Counted from the stretch's first letter, positions 36,360 through 48,687 are shown. The stretch: 64,000 bases of DNA from Leptodactylus fallax (GCA_947044405.1 CAMRHE010000067.1:5151501-5215500); one strand, 5' to 3'. Program-made: numbers and translations. The notes: a model not told the origin generated them from the letters alone.

Positions 36360-36620
36360 TTTGTGATACTGTCATAGCATCCACTATTACCACCACTTGG
36401 GGCAGAACATCCCAAAGTTTGACGACTCTGACTGTAAAGAACCCTTTCCCATACTGATGGCTAAAATGACTGTACATGTAAATACTGTTCCTGGAATGAA
36501 CACTTCATAAGCCTGTCCTTGTATATTTTTATCTGAATACATTCATTTTTTTCTCTACAGCCAACAGTGTAGCAGTTTTCCCAGTGATGGTGAATATATG
36601 TAACGGAATTTGCAGACCGA
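36360..36620. repeat. Fragment of a dispersed frog repeat
   Basis: The phrases agtttgacgactctgactgt, aaagaaccctttccc and cttgtatatttttatctgaat match, from memory, the distal part of the dispersed family whose other end is the ttacatag repeat at 42441/49087. The family name is unknown to me. Confidence 0.4.
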
Positions 36621-38810
36621 GAAGGTGTTTGGACTACATTCTTTCTAGTTTAGAGGAGGTCTGACCTTCAGTAAGGAATATACATACTGTTATATTTAAG
36701 TCAAGTGATGTATCAAGTAATGAATTGGGTGTTTGCTGGTGCTGGTGCCACTCCTTTTGGCAGTCCCGGTCATTGGGATACTCTCTGCAGTTGCCAGCAT
36801 CTGACCTTGCCTGTAATGTCGGTGTTCTATGCCGGTCAGCATACAGTCTCTCCCACAGTCATGGATACCATTGTACCTTCTCTCCCTCACCACTGTTGCA
36901 CTCCTTGTTCTCTCTCTCTGCTGTGGCTGCCTCTGTCCTGTAGATTGCACTTGCTCTCCTGCTGATTCTTAAAGGGCCAATGCACATTCAATACATTCTC
37001 CAGCCATTCATGGATGCTCTAAACATATTAAAGCAGCTTCATTGGGCACCTGATGCCTGAGCAATATAGGTCCCTAGCAAGCTAGTTCCTGAGGATATTC
37101 TGCTACTGCATCTGATTGATTCTCTGTGTATTGACCCTGGATTGTTCCTGATTCCATTTTTAATCCCAACCTTGTTTTGCTGATCTCTGATGTCAGACTT
37201 CCACTTGTCTCTTTCCAGAACCTGTGTTTCCATCCTGACCTTCTGCTTGTTGCAAATATTCAAACAACCCAGACTTCTGTCCATACCTGACCATTCTCCC
37301 TGGTGCTTTGCATCAGCATCTCTCTGGCTCTAGGCTAGCTGTCACCTATACCAGGATCACTCCAAGAGGTAGAGACCTAGTAGTCTCCCCACAACAAAGT
37401 CTAAATCTTTGTACAGGGGTTAAAAGGTGGATGACAAGGGACTCTTTAAACAACACCCTTGGGAGTGGCCCGAAGTCAAACCATTTAGGTAGCATCATGA
37501 GACCACAACCTACTGTCCATTTTGCTGTTACATCCCTAGAAATTCCCATGATTATCTGTTAACTGTGTATTTTTAATTGCACTGATATAATGCACAAAAT
37601 GATGTCTCTTCAGTAAAGCTCATGGTTACAGCTCATGAATTATGCAAACAGTAATGTTCAATACAGGGATAATATACACAATGATGTCACACTGAAGCCA
37701 TAATGGACACGGTGATGTCACGTTACATGAAAAATCCACATCTATAGTTTACAAATCCTGCAAGCAGTGATGTCCCAGTTTTGGGATAACAGGAAACATG
37801 TACATAATGAGCATAGTAACATCACAGAGCAAAGACATGAAAAAGTGATGTCACAGCATAGGGACAATGCCCAAAATACTACCACAATACAATGCTAATG
37901 TACTTTCCTTAGTCTTCTATGATCTGCAACCAATGTTTCATGTTATGGTTCTATAGTCATTACCAAACTCACCTCAACTCAACATCCATGCCCTCCATTG
38001 GCACAAAAATGCTGCAACTCTCTACCCTGCTATATGACAGGCTGTTAGAGTATTTGAGATCTATACCTGGTCAAACAAGCACACGGTCACACAAGGAGAC
38101 AGACTGCTGGGACAGCGATCTTCAGCAGCCCCATAGAAGTGAATGTAGGCAGCCACGAGAGCACCGGGGGTACATCAAGCTCAATGGTGGGATCGGAGTG
38201 TGTTTCCAATACACAGCCTTAGTTGCATTGTCTCAGTACATTCCTAATTATACTATGAGAATACCTCCTGTATAGATGCAGATTACTGCTCCATTTTTAA
38301 GAAAAAAAAATAACCAAATAAGTCCCAAGTGCAACTTGGGTGGACTCCATTCCCTCAAGCTGTTTCATAGCCAAAAATTCTGCTCAGCTTTGCCCCCTGG
38401 TCATGTGATTGACAGCATCTGATTTGTTTTTAGCTAAGAGGGATATTGTGTGAGTCCACTGGCTTCGCATGTGTGCGCATGTGTAGTACTCTAGCTACTC
38501 TAGTGTAATTTCTCTAGCTGTCCATGTTTTCTAGGACTGTACTGCGCATGCGCTGGCCAAAGGAAGCTTGTGATGAACCACTCATCAAAAACAAGGAAGA
38601 GAATGTCAATCAAATGTCCAGGCAGCATTGCAAGGGGTCAGTGCTGGGAATAGAGCCCACCCAGGCTCAGACACCCCATACCTTCCCTTGCATTTGGGGC
38701 TTGTTTGCTTATTCTGAAAAACTGTTTTTACTTAAAAACAAAGCAACAACATACAATATAGAGGTATGAGGGTGATTTGGAGACTTTACACTGCAAGGCT
38801 TATTTATTAA
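36621..38810. other. Intergenic; TGATGTCA-rich stretch at 37590-37880
   Basis: No gene is seen. Between 37590 and 37880 the phrase gatgtcac or close variants recurs about six times with diverged flanks, suggesting an old tandem repeat. Confidence 0.4.
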
Positions 38811-38814
38811 CCAT

Positions 38815-39246
38815 TTCACTGTTGACAGACTCCTCTTAAGACTGTACCAAGACAGAACTGGTACCTTTCAATTTTTCAAATTTTGCGTAACAGAAATGGG
38901 AAAAGTAAAGGAAAAAAAAAATGCAGATTTCCTCCTTTCTCCATTTATAATTTAATACAATTAGTTTAAACCAGAAATGTTTATGTCACAAAATAATGCC
39001 TGCATTCTCCTGTGTATAATGATACCAAATATGTGGACTTTGCCCACTTACATAATCATATAATGTCCACACACAAAGGCCACTATTTTTTCTAAGATGC
39101 CTTCTGGTGTTAAAAATATTTTTTATTTCACAGTCTTTTCAAATCTATTATTATTTTTATGTTATTTATTTTTTATAATTTATTTTTTTTACTTTTTTTT
39201 TTTTTTTTTTTACTTTTTTTCACTTTTCTTTGCCCTTGAGGCTCAA
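38815..39246. mobile_element. Fragment of a TTAA-type transposon
   Basis: Begins TTAACCATTTCACTGTTGAC, similar to the ends at 23017 and 60408. Its T-rich interior ends where the L2 3' end begins. Probably a MITE truncated by, or abutting, the L2 insertion. Confidence 0.35.
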
Positions 39247-39253
39247 GCTGGGA

Positions 39254-40966
39254 TAATAATAATAATAACTAATAATAATAATAATAACAACAACTTTATT
39301 TATATAGCGCCAACACAGCACTTTACAAATCAGAGGACACATGAACAGACAATATGAGACATTACAAGGTGACAAAGAAAAAAACGTAACAAACAATAGG
39401 AGTGAGGGCCCTGCTCGCAAGAGCTTACATTCTATGAGGAGATAGGGGGGACACGAGAGGTCAGAGGGCTTGTTTGCTACCATGGTCCAGCAATCTTTTA
39501 GTAGAAAAGGTTGTGTAACTGAAGCTGTATGAGCCCGTCACCAGCCAGTATCTGAGAATAAACATGTACTAAGTGCAAGGAGTGCAGTGTAACTTCTAGA
39601 TGGAGGGGTCAGGATCTGAGGAACAGAGGAGGAAGGATAAAAGGTGTTATTGTTCTGCACCTCCGCACACTACACTGTGATCAGGGCACGTGATAAACCT
39701 GACCATATAGATGTGATTTTAGGGTAGTTTTGAAGCTGTAGTTGGGGATTAATTGGATTGTCTTGGGTAAAGCATTCCAGAGCACCGGTGCAGCTCGAGA
39801 AAATTCTTAGAGACGGGAGTGAAATGAGCGGATAACAGGGGAAGCAAGTCTAAGGTCATTGGCAGAATGGAGAGGACAGTTAAGGCGGTAGACAGTGACG
39901 AGAGGGGCGATATAGGGGGGTTCAGCGCTATGGATGGGTTTGTGGGTAAGTGTGATAATTTTATATTGTATTCTGTGATGGATGGGCAACCAGTACAGTG
40001 ACTGACACAAGGTAGATGCATCTGTGTACCGGTTTGACAGAAAAATGAGTCTGGTGGCCGCATTCAGGACAGATTGTAGTGGGGAGAGTTTAGTAAGAGG
40101 AAGCCCAATTAGAAGAGAATTGCAATAGTGAAGACGAGAGAAAATCAGAGCGACAATGAGGGTTTTTGATGTTTCCTCAGTGAGAAAAGGGCGAATTCTA
40201 GAGATGTTTTTGAGGCGCAGGTGACAAGAGCGTACAAGTGTCTGAATATGTGGGGTAAAGGTGAGATCTGAATCAAATACAACCCCCAGACAGTGAGCAT
40301 GCCCCCGGGGGTAATAGTAAGGCCACAGACATAAATGCAGATATCAGGGTTAGGTCGGTTAGTAGATGGAGGGAACACAAGAAGTTCAGTTTTTGAAAGA
40401 TTGAATTTCAGATAAAGAGAAGACATGATGTTAGAGACAGTAGAGAGACAGTCACTGGTGTTCTGTAGTAGTGCAGGGGTGATGTCACAGGATGAGGTAT
40501 TTAGTTGGGTGTCATCAGCATAAAGATGGTACCGGAAGCCAAATCTGCTGATGGTTTGTCCAATTGGGGCTATGTAGAGAGAGAAGAGGAGGGGGTCTAG
40601 GACCGAGCCCTGAGGAACCCCAACAGCAAGGGGAAGAGGAGAAGAAATAGCACCAGCGAATGATACACTAAATGAGCGGTCAGAGAAATAGCAAGAAAAC
40701 CAAGAGAGAGCGGTATCCCTGAGGCCAATAGAATGGAGCATAGTGAGGAGGAGTTGGTGGTCTACAGTGTCAAATGCTGCAGAGAGATTCAGAAGAATAA
40801 GAGGAGAGTAGTTCCCTTTAAATGTATGTTCTCCGAGCATTCCGTGCAGACGACAGATAATAGTTATCTTATGCCTGTTGGTTATGAGACCACGATCAGC
40901 AGTGATCTGTATAGCAGGGATTATTAGGAGGGCGTACATCATGTCCTCCCAGCATTCTCCTCTCAC
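39254..40966 (-). mobile_element. L2-clade LINE, 5'-truncated
   Basis: Read on the - strand: the reverse transcriptase part, a C-terminal tail, a 3'UTR of ~0.5 kb, then the L2-type 3' end ggcgctatataaataaag followed by (TTG)n/(TTA)n-like repeats at 39257-39300. The upstream part of ORF2, including the endonuclease, is absent. Confidence 0.85.
39749..40966 (-). pseudogene. L2 reverse transcriptase fragment
   Basis: The frame 40145-40966 shows the RT motifs LSAAFDTVDH (motif A, catalytic Asp), GVPQGSVLDPLLFSLY (motif B), YADDTQL (motif C) and LSKTELLVFP (motif D). The C-terminal part continues in other frames to ~39749, with WLPIHHRIQYKI and APVLWNALP-like sequence typical of L2. At least two frameshifts lie between 40060 and 40290, and the segment before motif A is disrupted. 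It is a dead fragment. Confidence 0.88.
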
Positions 40967-42440
40967 TCAAGAGATTACTGGAAAACTGTGATGTCATCGA
41001 GCATCACAGGTTTCCCTGGCAATGGAAAGCTTCCGACATTAGAGTCATGTTGCTGGAGACAGCCCTCACCTTCAGCATGTTTTGTGACATGGAGTTGATT
41101 GTTTCATCTCCTGTCATTTTAGGGGACACAAGTGAAAATGATCAAACCTTGCACTCCAGAATGCTCGTGTAAAAAGAAGTTGCAAAGTAAGTATTTGCAA
41201 GTTTTTGAGCCCAGTTGTGCAAAAATTTGCAAAATTTTGCATTTTTGAAAAGTGGGTTGGAAAGTGGAAGTAGTTAGCTTGTTTAGCTGGCGGTACTACA
41301 AATTTATAAATGCAACTTTTTAAAAGGGTGCAAAATTATCGTAATCTCACTCTAGTCATTGGGTGGTGTAGGAAGTGGAGTAACATGTCAGTACAGATGT
41401 GTTAGACTTATAGATGCACCAAATGCATTAATTTTGTGCGATATTTGAAAGATTTGGCACAAATTACACCAACAAAGACTCCAGAAAAACTGACTCTACA
41501 AACTACCCTTATGATGAATATCCCCCATTGTGTTGGCCTGATCTCTTTAATAGAATAGTCAAGTGCAGCACAGTCTATCATTAAATAAGATCACTCAAAT
41601 TTACATTGTATAGGTGGCCGCAACATAAATAGGTGCATGGGCGACTTTCAGGTGATAACTAATAAGCATAAGGCCTTATTCACACATCTGTGTGAGATCT
41701 CTGTGATAATCACGGACTGCATGCAGACCCTTCTTGCTTACATTTCTTGCAATGGGCCCATGCAAACCTTGTTTTCAACTGACTCCATGGAAAAAAGTGG
41801 AAGCATGCTCTATTTTGGTCCATTTTGTGGACCACAGAGCTCCATTAAAGTCAATTCAAAACAATCCATGAAACTGACCCACAGGCATTGTAAAGTATAG
41901 GAAATTTAAAAAAAGGGGTTACATTATTCATGGCATGGGTATAGCTATAAACGGTGCAGGGACCTGGATCACAAGGGGCCTCAAAGACCCTTTTACCATA
42001 TAAAATATGCTACTATTCTAAATGGGACAATGTTGCATTGGGTCCCAGGAGCTTCAAGTTACGACTCTGATTCATGGATGTGAATAACAGATCAATCATA
42101 GACAGCACATGACCCAAAAATAGCAGCGTGGAGGGCTTTCCGTGATTATCAGAGACCACATGCCTGCAAAATGCAGATGTGTTAATAAAGCCAATCAGTG
42201 CCCAAAAAATATTGCCACAAGGTGCCTAAATAACACCAAATACACTATCCAAATAATACTACCAGATAGCGCCCACATAGCACTGCTATATATTTTCCAT
42301 ACAATACAGTCAATCTAGGACCAAATCTATATAATGCCACCATAAAATGCTTAATAGTGAAGTAGTTAATAGAATCGTTCTTGGTGGTCGTTTAGCTATC
42401 CAGTACTTGGGTGCCAATAGGAAATAGGCTTAGGGGTGGT
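40967..42440. other. Intergenic with a MITE-like segment at 41671-42080
   Basis: The segment from aaggccttattcacacatctg (41671) to attcatggatgtgaataac (42080) has loosely inverted ends. The rest shows no gene. Confidence 0.4.
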
Positions 42441-42479
42441 TACATAGTTACATAGTTACATAGTAGATGAGGTTGGATG
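42441..42479. repeat. Host repeat, left half (split by L1)
   Basis: Three tandem TTACATAG units, then tagatgaggttggatg. The family resumes at 49072 with the duplicated 15 bp followed by aagacatcagtccttcaagt, so the LINE landed inside an older dispersed repeat. Confidence 0.7.
42465..42479. repeat. L1 target-site duplication, left copy
   Basis: AGATGAGGTTGGATG, identical to 49072-49086. Confidence 0.93.
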
Positions 42480-43565
42480 GGGGGGGGGGGGGCTAGCGCG
42501 AGTACGGAGCGGCAGCATGTGAGCTGAGCTCCGACGAGGACTCCTATAATCCTGCCGAAATCCTGCTTGTGTCCGGGCTCTGGTGACCGCTGAACATCCC
42601 ATCTTCTCCTGCGCTTCTCCTGCGCGGGTCTTCGGTCCGGTGGCTGTCCTGAACATCGCGGCGGCTGTGCCGGGTGGTGGAGATCCGTGCGGGCGGTGAG
42701 CTGCGGCGGCCATCTTGCCCGCGTGGTGGGCCTGCGGTGGCCGGCTGTGTAGCTTGCCTGGGCTCTGCGGTGGAGCGCTGGGTGACAGGGGACTGGGGCT
42801 GCTGGCCTGGGTGCCCTGGGCCTCTACTTTGGGGTACCTACCCACAGAAACAAACTGGCCCTCTGATAACACCTCCTGGCAGCTGATGTGCCATATCTTG
42901 GTCCTCTGCTACTATCTACAGGTTGTATTGTGGACATTGCTAGATATAGTCCCTCTGATAACACCTACTGGCCTTCATGGTAGATGCCACTATGGACTGA
43001 TCCTCTGATAACACCTATTGGCTGCTTTGTCTGGCGAGTGAGTACTGTATCCTGATCCTCTGTTACTATCTATTGGCCGCATCGTGGACACTGCTGGGGG
43101 CTGTCCCTCTGATAACACCTGTTGGCTGCATGGTGGATGCCGCTATAGCCTGACCCTCTGATAACACCTATTGGCTGCTTTGTCTGGCGAGTGAGTACTG
43201 TATCCTGACCCTCTGTGGCTGTCTATTGGCTACATCGTGGACGCTGCTGGGAGCTGCTCCTCTGATAACACCTACTGGCCGTGTGGTGGATGCTGTTGCA
43301 GGCTGACTCTCGGATGGCACCTATTCGCTATTTTGTCTGGCAAGTCAATACTGTATCCTGATCCTCTGTTACTATCTATTGGCCGCATTGTGGACACTGC
43401 TGGGGGCCGTCCCTCTGATAACACCTGTTGGCTGCATGGTGGATGCCGCTATAGCCTGACCCTCTGATAACACCTATTGGCTGATTTATCTGGCTATTGA
43501 GTACTGCATCCTAATCCTCTGATACTACCTACTGGCTGCTTGGTGGTCACTGTTGTTGTCTTGCC
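42480..43565 (+). promoter_or_regulatory. L1 5'UTR with 153-bp tandem monomers
   Basis: After 13 G residues come ~370 bp of CpG-rich sequence, including a YY1-like CGGCCATCTTG at 42707-42717. Then about four to five repeats follow, each containing ctctgataacacctattggc and tgtatcctgatcctctg. The phrase starting gctgctttg or its variants falls at 43021, 43174, 43327 and 43480, a constant 153-bp period. An internal promoter is expected here, and tandem 5' monomers recall those of mouse L1, but these sequences look unrelated. Confidence 0.8.
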
Positions 43566-44438
43566 ATGAGTCGCCAGTCTAAAGGATCGGCTTCTGAGCG
43601 TCTCCGGGGATTTGCCAGGGAGCAGCCGCAGCGCAGCCCGCCGGCACTGGATCCACCGTCGGCGGCATCTCCTGCTGAGGACGCGGAGCCCACGTTGCGA
43701 CAGGTCACGACTCAGTTGCTTGAGGCGATCCAGTCCAGCACCTCGTCCCTCACAGGTAAAATTGAGGAAGTCAAGATTGATGTGGGCCTTTTGCGTCAAG
43801 ATTTTCAGACCTTACGGGGTCGAGTGAAGGAGGTGGAGAATCGCATCTCTCTCTTAGAGGATAATTCAGCCCCAGTATTGGCGAGGCTTACTGCACTGGA
43901 GAGATCGGCTGAGTTGTGGACGCAAAGAGCGGATGATCTTGAGAACAGACTCCGTCGCAACAACCTGCGCATTCTTGGCTTGCCGGAACGGTCAGAAGGG
44001 GCTAATCCGTGTGAGTTTATGGAGAGGTGGTTGAAAGAAACCCTACCGGAGGCCAAGTTTTCTCCTGCCTTTGCCGTGGAAAGGGCCCATCGAGTTCCTG
44101 CCAGACCGCCCCCTCAGGGTGCCCCTCCGAGGCCGCTGCTGGCCCGTCTTCTCAGCAGTGGGGATCGAGATGCAGCACTGCGGGCAGCACGTCAACTTGG
44201 AGAGATTAAATTCAACAGTTCATCCATCTCCATTTTTCCCGACTTTTCTGCGGCACTACAGAAGACTCGTGCCACTTTCGTCAATGTCAAGCGTCGACTG
44301 CGGGAAAGTTCCATTCATTACTCCATGGCTTATCCTGCACGGCTCCGTGTGATCCATGAGGAGAGGGTTATTTTCTTCACATCCCCGCAGGAGGCGGAAG
44401 ACTGGCTGAACCTACTGCCTCGACCTCCCAGACGGTAA
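43566..44438 (+). CDS. L1 ORF1 protein (RNA-binding chaperone)
   Basis: A 290-residue protein that in this family trimerises, coats the LINE RNA and chaperones nucleic acid during target-primed reverse transcription. Visible parts: a Pro/Ser-rich basic N-terminus (1-45); a coiled coil with Leu/Ile/Val heptads at about 50-130; an RRM-like domain from about 131 that starts RRNNLRILGLPE; and a C-terminal domain ending around YPARLRVIHEERVIFF (256-271), the usual L1 ORF1 order. ATG at 43566 is the first start after the monomer array. The frame is fully open, so it may be functional. ORF2 follows after 450 bp, longer than the mammalian L1 spacer. Confidence 0.92.
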   Translation: MSRQSKGSASERLRGFAREQPQRSPPALDPPSAASPAEDAEPTLRQVTTQLLEAIQSSTSSLTGKIEEVKIDVGLLRQDFQTLRGRVKEVENRISLLEDNSAPVLARLTALERSAELWTQRADDLENRLRRNNLRILGLPERSEGANPCEFMERWLKETLPEAKFSPAFAVERAHRVPARPPPQGAPPRPLLARLLSSGDRDAALRAARQLGEIKFNSSSISIFPDFSAALQKTRATFVNVKRRLRESSIHYSMAYPARLRVIHEERVIFFTSPQEAEDWLNLLPRPPRR

Positions 44439-44888
44439 CAGGGTATATGATGACTGGGTGGGGGGCCCCCCTGTGGCCCAGCCCCCGCTAATGACTGTTA
44501 TTATTGCTTGCGGTTGCCTATGGACTTTTCATATGATGGGTGTTTGGCTGCCCCATGGGCACCGGCCAAGAATTTTTCTGTTTAAGGTCCCTTTGGAGAT
44601 TCACATTATAGTGATAGTTTATTGCTTGTGCTTTTTAGTTTGAAGATAGTGCCCTATTACCATACCATCTTGGGTGCACTACTTCCCCCATTTACCAAGT
44701 GCCACGTATTGTGTAGGAGCAATCTTAGACTCCTCACTAATAGTTGGAATGCCCCTTATGGGTTTCCAGTTTTGGTTGAATTATTGCTGCAAGTCCTTTT
44801 TTTCGGTTTAACGGTCCGGTGGGGAGGTTAATGGTGGGGGTCGGGGGGAACCCCTCATTCTTAATGTATAATGTGATTGTATGGTGTT
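44439..44888 (+). other. L1 inter-ORF spacer
   Basis: 450 bp between the ORF1 stop and the ORF2 ATG with no reading frame resembling a protein. It ends in G-rich sequence (ggtgggggtcggggggaac) ~60 bp before ORF2. Confidence 0.6.
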
Positions 44889-47800
44889 ATGGCGACCCTT
44901 AAAGTATGCTCTTGGAATATACGGGGTATGGGCGGTGTGAAGAAACGCTCTACTATTTTTTCCCACCTTAGACAATACAACCCTGATTTGGTGTGCTTGC
45001 AGGAGACACATCTAGCACCTGATACGACCAGATACTTACAAAAACCCTGGGTCCAGTGGGCCCTGCACTCCACTCATACTTCTTTCTCTAGAGGGGTGTC
45101 CCTCCTGGTTCACCGCAGGCTCCGCTGGGAGCCGGGCCTCACTGTTAGGGACCCTGATGGGCGTTATGTGTTTGTGCAGGCCTGGATAGAGTCTAAACTT
45201 TATGTCATCCTAGGACTTTATTTGCCACCTGCATCTGACTTTTCAGTTTTACATGAAGCGGCCCACTTTGCGGCTAAATTTCCTGCCGCTACAGTGGTTT
45301 GCATGGGAGATCTTAATAAATTAATGGATGCTTCCCTAGATAGATTAAATGTAGGTGCCCCTGCCCCTTCTGGTGCTCACCCTACCCCCCTGGCCCAGCT
45401 TGTACAGGAAGTGGGTTGGCATGATCTCTGGCGTCTTAAATATCCACAGGCCCTGGTGTTCTCCTGTCATTCTGCCACTCATCACTCTCTGTCCCGTATT
45501 GATCATGCACTAAGCAATATTAAGGCATGTTCCCTTTTGCTTAACATCTCATATTTGCCCAGGGCAACGTCTGACCATTCTCCGTTGCTGCTGGAATTTG
45601 GGGATACTGACCTCTCTAGACCTTCTCATAACTGGCGTATTCACCCCTTTTGGTTCAAGCTGATAGCAGTGCATGACCGTATTCCGGATCAGTTGCAAGC
45701 CTTCTTAGATATTAATTCCCCTACCACCACACCTACTATCTTATGGGAAACTATGAAAGCATATTTGAGGGGATGTCTCAAATCCTCTATTTCATACATT
45801 AAAAGAGAATCGTCTTCCCTTGAGAGAGACTTAGCTGAAAAATGTGCATTGTTGGAGGCCGCGTATATAGCTAATCCTACTGATGACTCCAGAACTGAGT
45901 GGCTTCAACTGGGTAGGCAATATCTACATGTTCTACATGAAAAGGCCCGCAGGTCTCAATTTTTCACTAAACAACGATTTTATGAGTTGGGTAATCAGTC
46001 TAGTAGCCTTTTAGCCCATCTTATCCATTATAACACGGCCTCTCCAGCAATTTTGAGAATTAATTCGATGGACGGGGATGCCCTATCTGATAGTGCGGCC
46101 ATCCGTGACCGTTTTCATCAATATTTCTCGACCCTCTACCAATCTCAGTTACATGCACCTACTCAGGATATTGTCCAGTATTTGGCAGATGTTTCCTTTC
46201 CAACCCTGACAAATGAACAACGGGAGTTTCTGGACTCTCCCCTTAGACTGGAGGAATTATCTGATGCATTGGTGGACATGGCCAAAGGGAAATCACCGGG
46301 CCCGGATGGTATTCCGGTTGAGGTATATGTACAATATCAGGATAAACTGCTCCCTGTCTTATTGAAATGTTATCAAGATGCGTTTGTGGCCCGCACTCTG
46401 CCGGATTCCTTCTATGATGCTAATATTGTTCTCCTTCTTAAACCAGATAGGGATCCGTTGGACTGTGGGTCATATAGACCTATTTCTCTCCTTAACATCG
46501 ATTATAAATTACTTACTAAAATTCTCGCTAAGAGGTTGAATACTGTGGTTTTGGATTTAATTCACTCAGACCAAACGGGCTTCATGCCCGGCAAATCTAC
46601 TTCTGATAACCTTAGATGGGTCCAGGTGGTTTCTCAGATAGGGGCTGCTCTTAGACAGGATTGGGCGGTGGCTTCCCTTGATGCCACTAAGGCATTTGAT
46701 TCGGTGGAATGGCCATTTTTGCTTCAGGTTCTGAGGTGTTTCGGTTTTGGGGAATTGTTTATTGCTTGGATTATGCTCCTTTATCAGTCCCCTACAGCCA
46801 CACTCTCCATTAATGGTGCGTTATCCCCGTATTTCACTCTCTCTAGGGGAACTCGCCAGGGATGTCCGTTGTCTCCATTACTCTTTGCATTGGCGGTAGA
46901 GCCTCTTGCTATTATCCTTAGGACAGACCCGGTTTACAAGGGAGTGATTATTGGCACTAAGGAGGAACGGACAGCCCTTTATGCAGACGACCTCCTATTA
47001 TTTATGTCTGACCCTGCTCATACACTCCCTAGAGCTATGGCAATAATCGATAAATTTGGTATATACTCTGGTCTACGGATAAATTGGGCCAAATCATCAT
47101 ATATGCCCCTTTTTAGACAATCACTGGGAAATATGGGAGAATATATTTGTGGCCTGAAGGTTGTAGATGCCTGTAAATACTTAGGGATCCATATTTCCAA
47201 TGATCATAGACAATTCCTGAGTTTAAATATATATCCACTGCTTGGTCATTTTCGGGCTAAATTTAGGGTGTGGGGGGCTTTACCCCTGTCCGTTGCAGGG
47301 CGGATTAATCTTATTAAAATGGTGGTCCTCCCCAAATGTTTGTATATTTTAGAACATGTGGCTGTGTCAGTATCACAGAAGTTCTTTAAGCAATTGGATT
47401 CCATACTTATTCCCTTTATATGGGGCAGTTCGAGGTCTAAATTACGTTTCTCCACATTGCAGCGGCCTAAAGCTATGGGCGGGATGGCTCTTCCTGATAT
47501 ATTTTTATATTATCTTGCTGGTCAACTTCGATATCTTAGGTCCTGGTTGTTGGCGGATCCTCTGCCTGGCCCTGAGGCACATTTAGCATATCATCTACAT
47601 ATACCCAACTTATGGCCGGTTTTGGAACACCCACACCTGTATAGAGGTAGCTTGCTCCCAATCCATACATTGGCAATACAGGTCTGGCAGCGAGCTAAGC
47701 GGGTGGCGGCTTATACTGGAGTCCCTACTGAAACTCCGATATGGGATAACCCAGGTTTGACCGAATTATATGCCCTTCCGGATGCACGGAGTTGGAAACA

Positions 47801-48687
47801 GTTTGGAGTTACGTCCCTGGCTGATATTTTATGATCAGGGCGAATTCCGCTCTTTCGACTCTTTGAGTACCCAATTTGGTATCCCTCGAACCCAATTTTT
47901 CAGGTTTCTCCAAATTAGACACGCCATGTCCACACAGTTTCCTCCACCGGCTGTCAGCATTTCCACATATCCCCTTATAGGGGTGCTCAGGTCTCAGGGT
48001 CCCCAGGGCCTTATCTCAGCATTGTATGCCCATCTTATACAGGTCAGGATGTCTCGTCTGGAAGCTCCGGCTCTAACGAAATGGCGCACTCTTATCCCTG
48101 CTCGTACAGACGAGACATTTTCTGACCTTTTGGAGTCGGCACAGTTTGTTTCCCCAGCCGCTAATAATAAGCTTATACAAGTAAACATTTTGAATCAAAG
48201 TTACTTGACCCCTGCACGTCTGCATAAAATGGGACGGCTACAACATCCTGGATGTTTACGGTGCACTGCTAGATATTGTGATTTTTGGCATATGATATGG
48301 GAGTGTCCTATAATTAAAGCATTTTGGACTGAGGTCGTGAACTTATTATCAGACATACTGGGGACCCCAATTCCATGTTCGCCTGAAATTTGTCTGTTTG
48401 GTATCCTGGATGAGGAAATATGGCCCCATCATACTCGCATCTTTCTGCGAGAATCCCTTTTCCTAGCCAGGAAGGCTATTGCCTTGCGCTGGATGGATCC
48501 TCGCCCCTCCTCCCTATCCATGTGGAGGAAATTGGTAAATTCCATCATCCCATATAATAAAATAGTATATAAAGGCAGAGGTTGCCCTGAAAAATTTCGG
48601 AAGGTTTGGGGCTCTTGGTGTGACTCACCTCTGACTCTATACACAGCCCCATCATTTCGTAATGCCCTGCACACACTCACTGCTTAG
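44889..48687 (+). pseudogene. L1 ORF2 (endonuclease-reverse transcriptase), one frameshift
   Basis: Encodes the enzyme that nicks target DNA and reverse-transcribes the LINE RNA. The ATG at 44889 gives MATLKVCSWNIRGMGG; an upstream in-frame TTG at 44877 is not needed. N-terminal AP-type endonuclease (about 1-225): WNIRG, CLQETH, GDLNKLMD, SRIDHALSN and TSDHSPLL carry the catalytic Asn, Glu, Asp and His. The reverse transcriptase (about 430-760) has KSPGPDGIPVEVY, SYRPISLLNIDYKLL, ATKAFDSVEW, RGTRQGCPLSPLLFAL and YADD at 698-701. The frame ends early at a TGA (47832-47834). The homologous C-terminus continues in another frame to 48687 and includes a CX2CX8HX4C zinc-knuckle-like motif. A small indel near 47825-47834 explains the break. 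The rest looks intact, so the lesion is probably recent or a sequencing error. Confidence 0.92.

Noticed and set aside
40145..40966. Host protein gene of 273 codons
   Set aside because: RT motifs FDTVDH, PQGSVLDP and YADD identify it as an L2 fragment.
47018..48680. Several - strand frames across ORF2
   Set aside because: Shadows of the L1 coding sequence.
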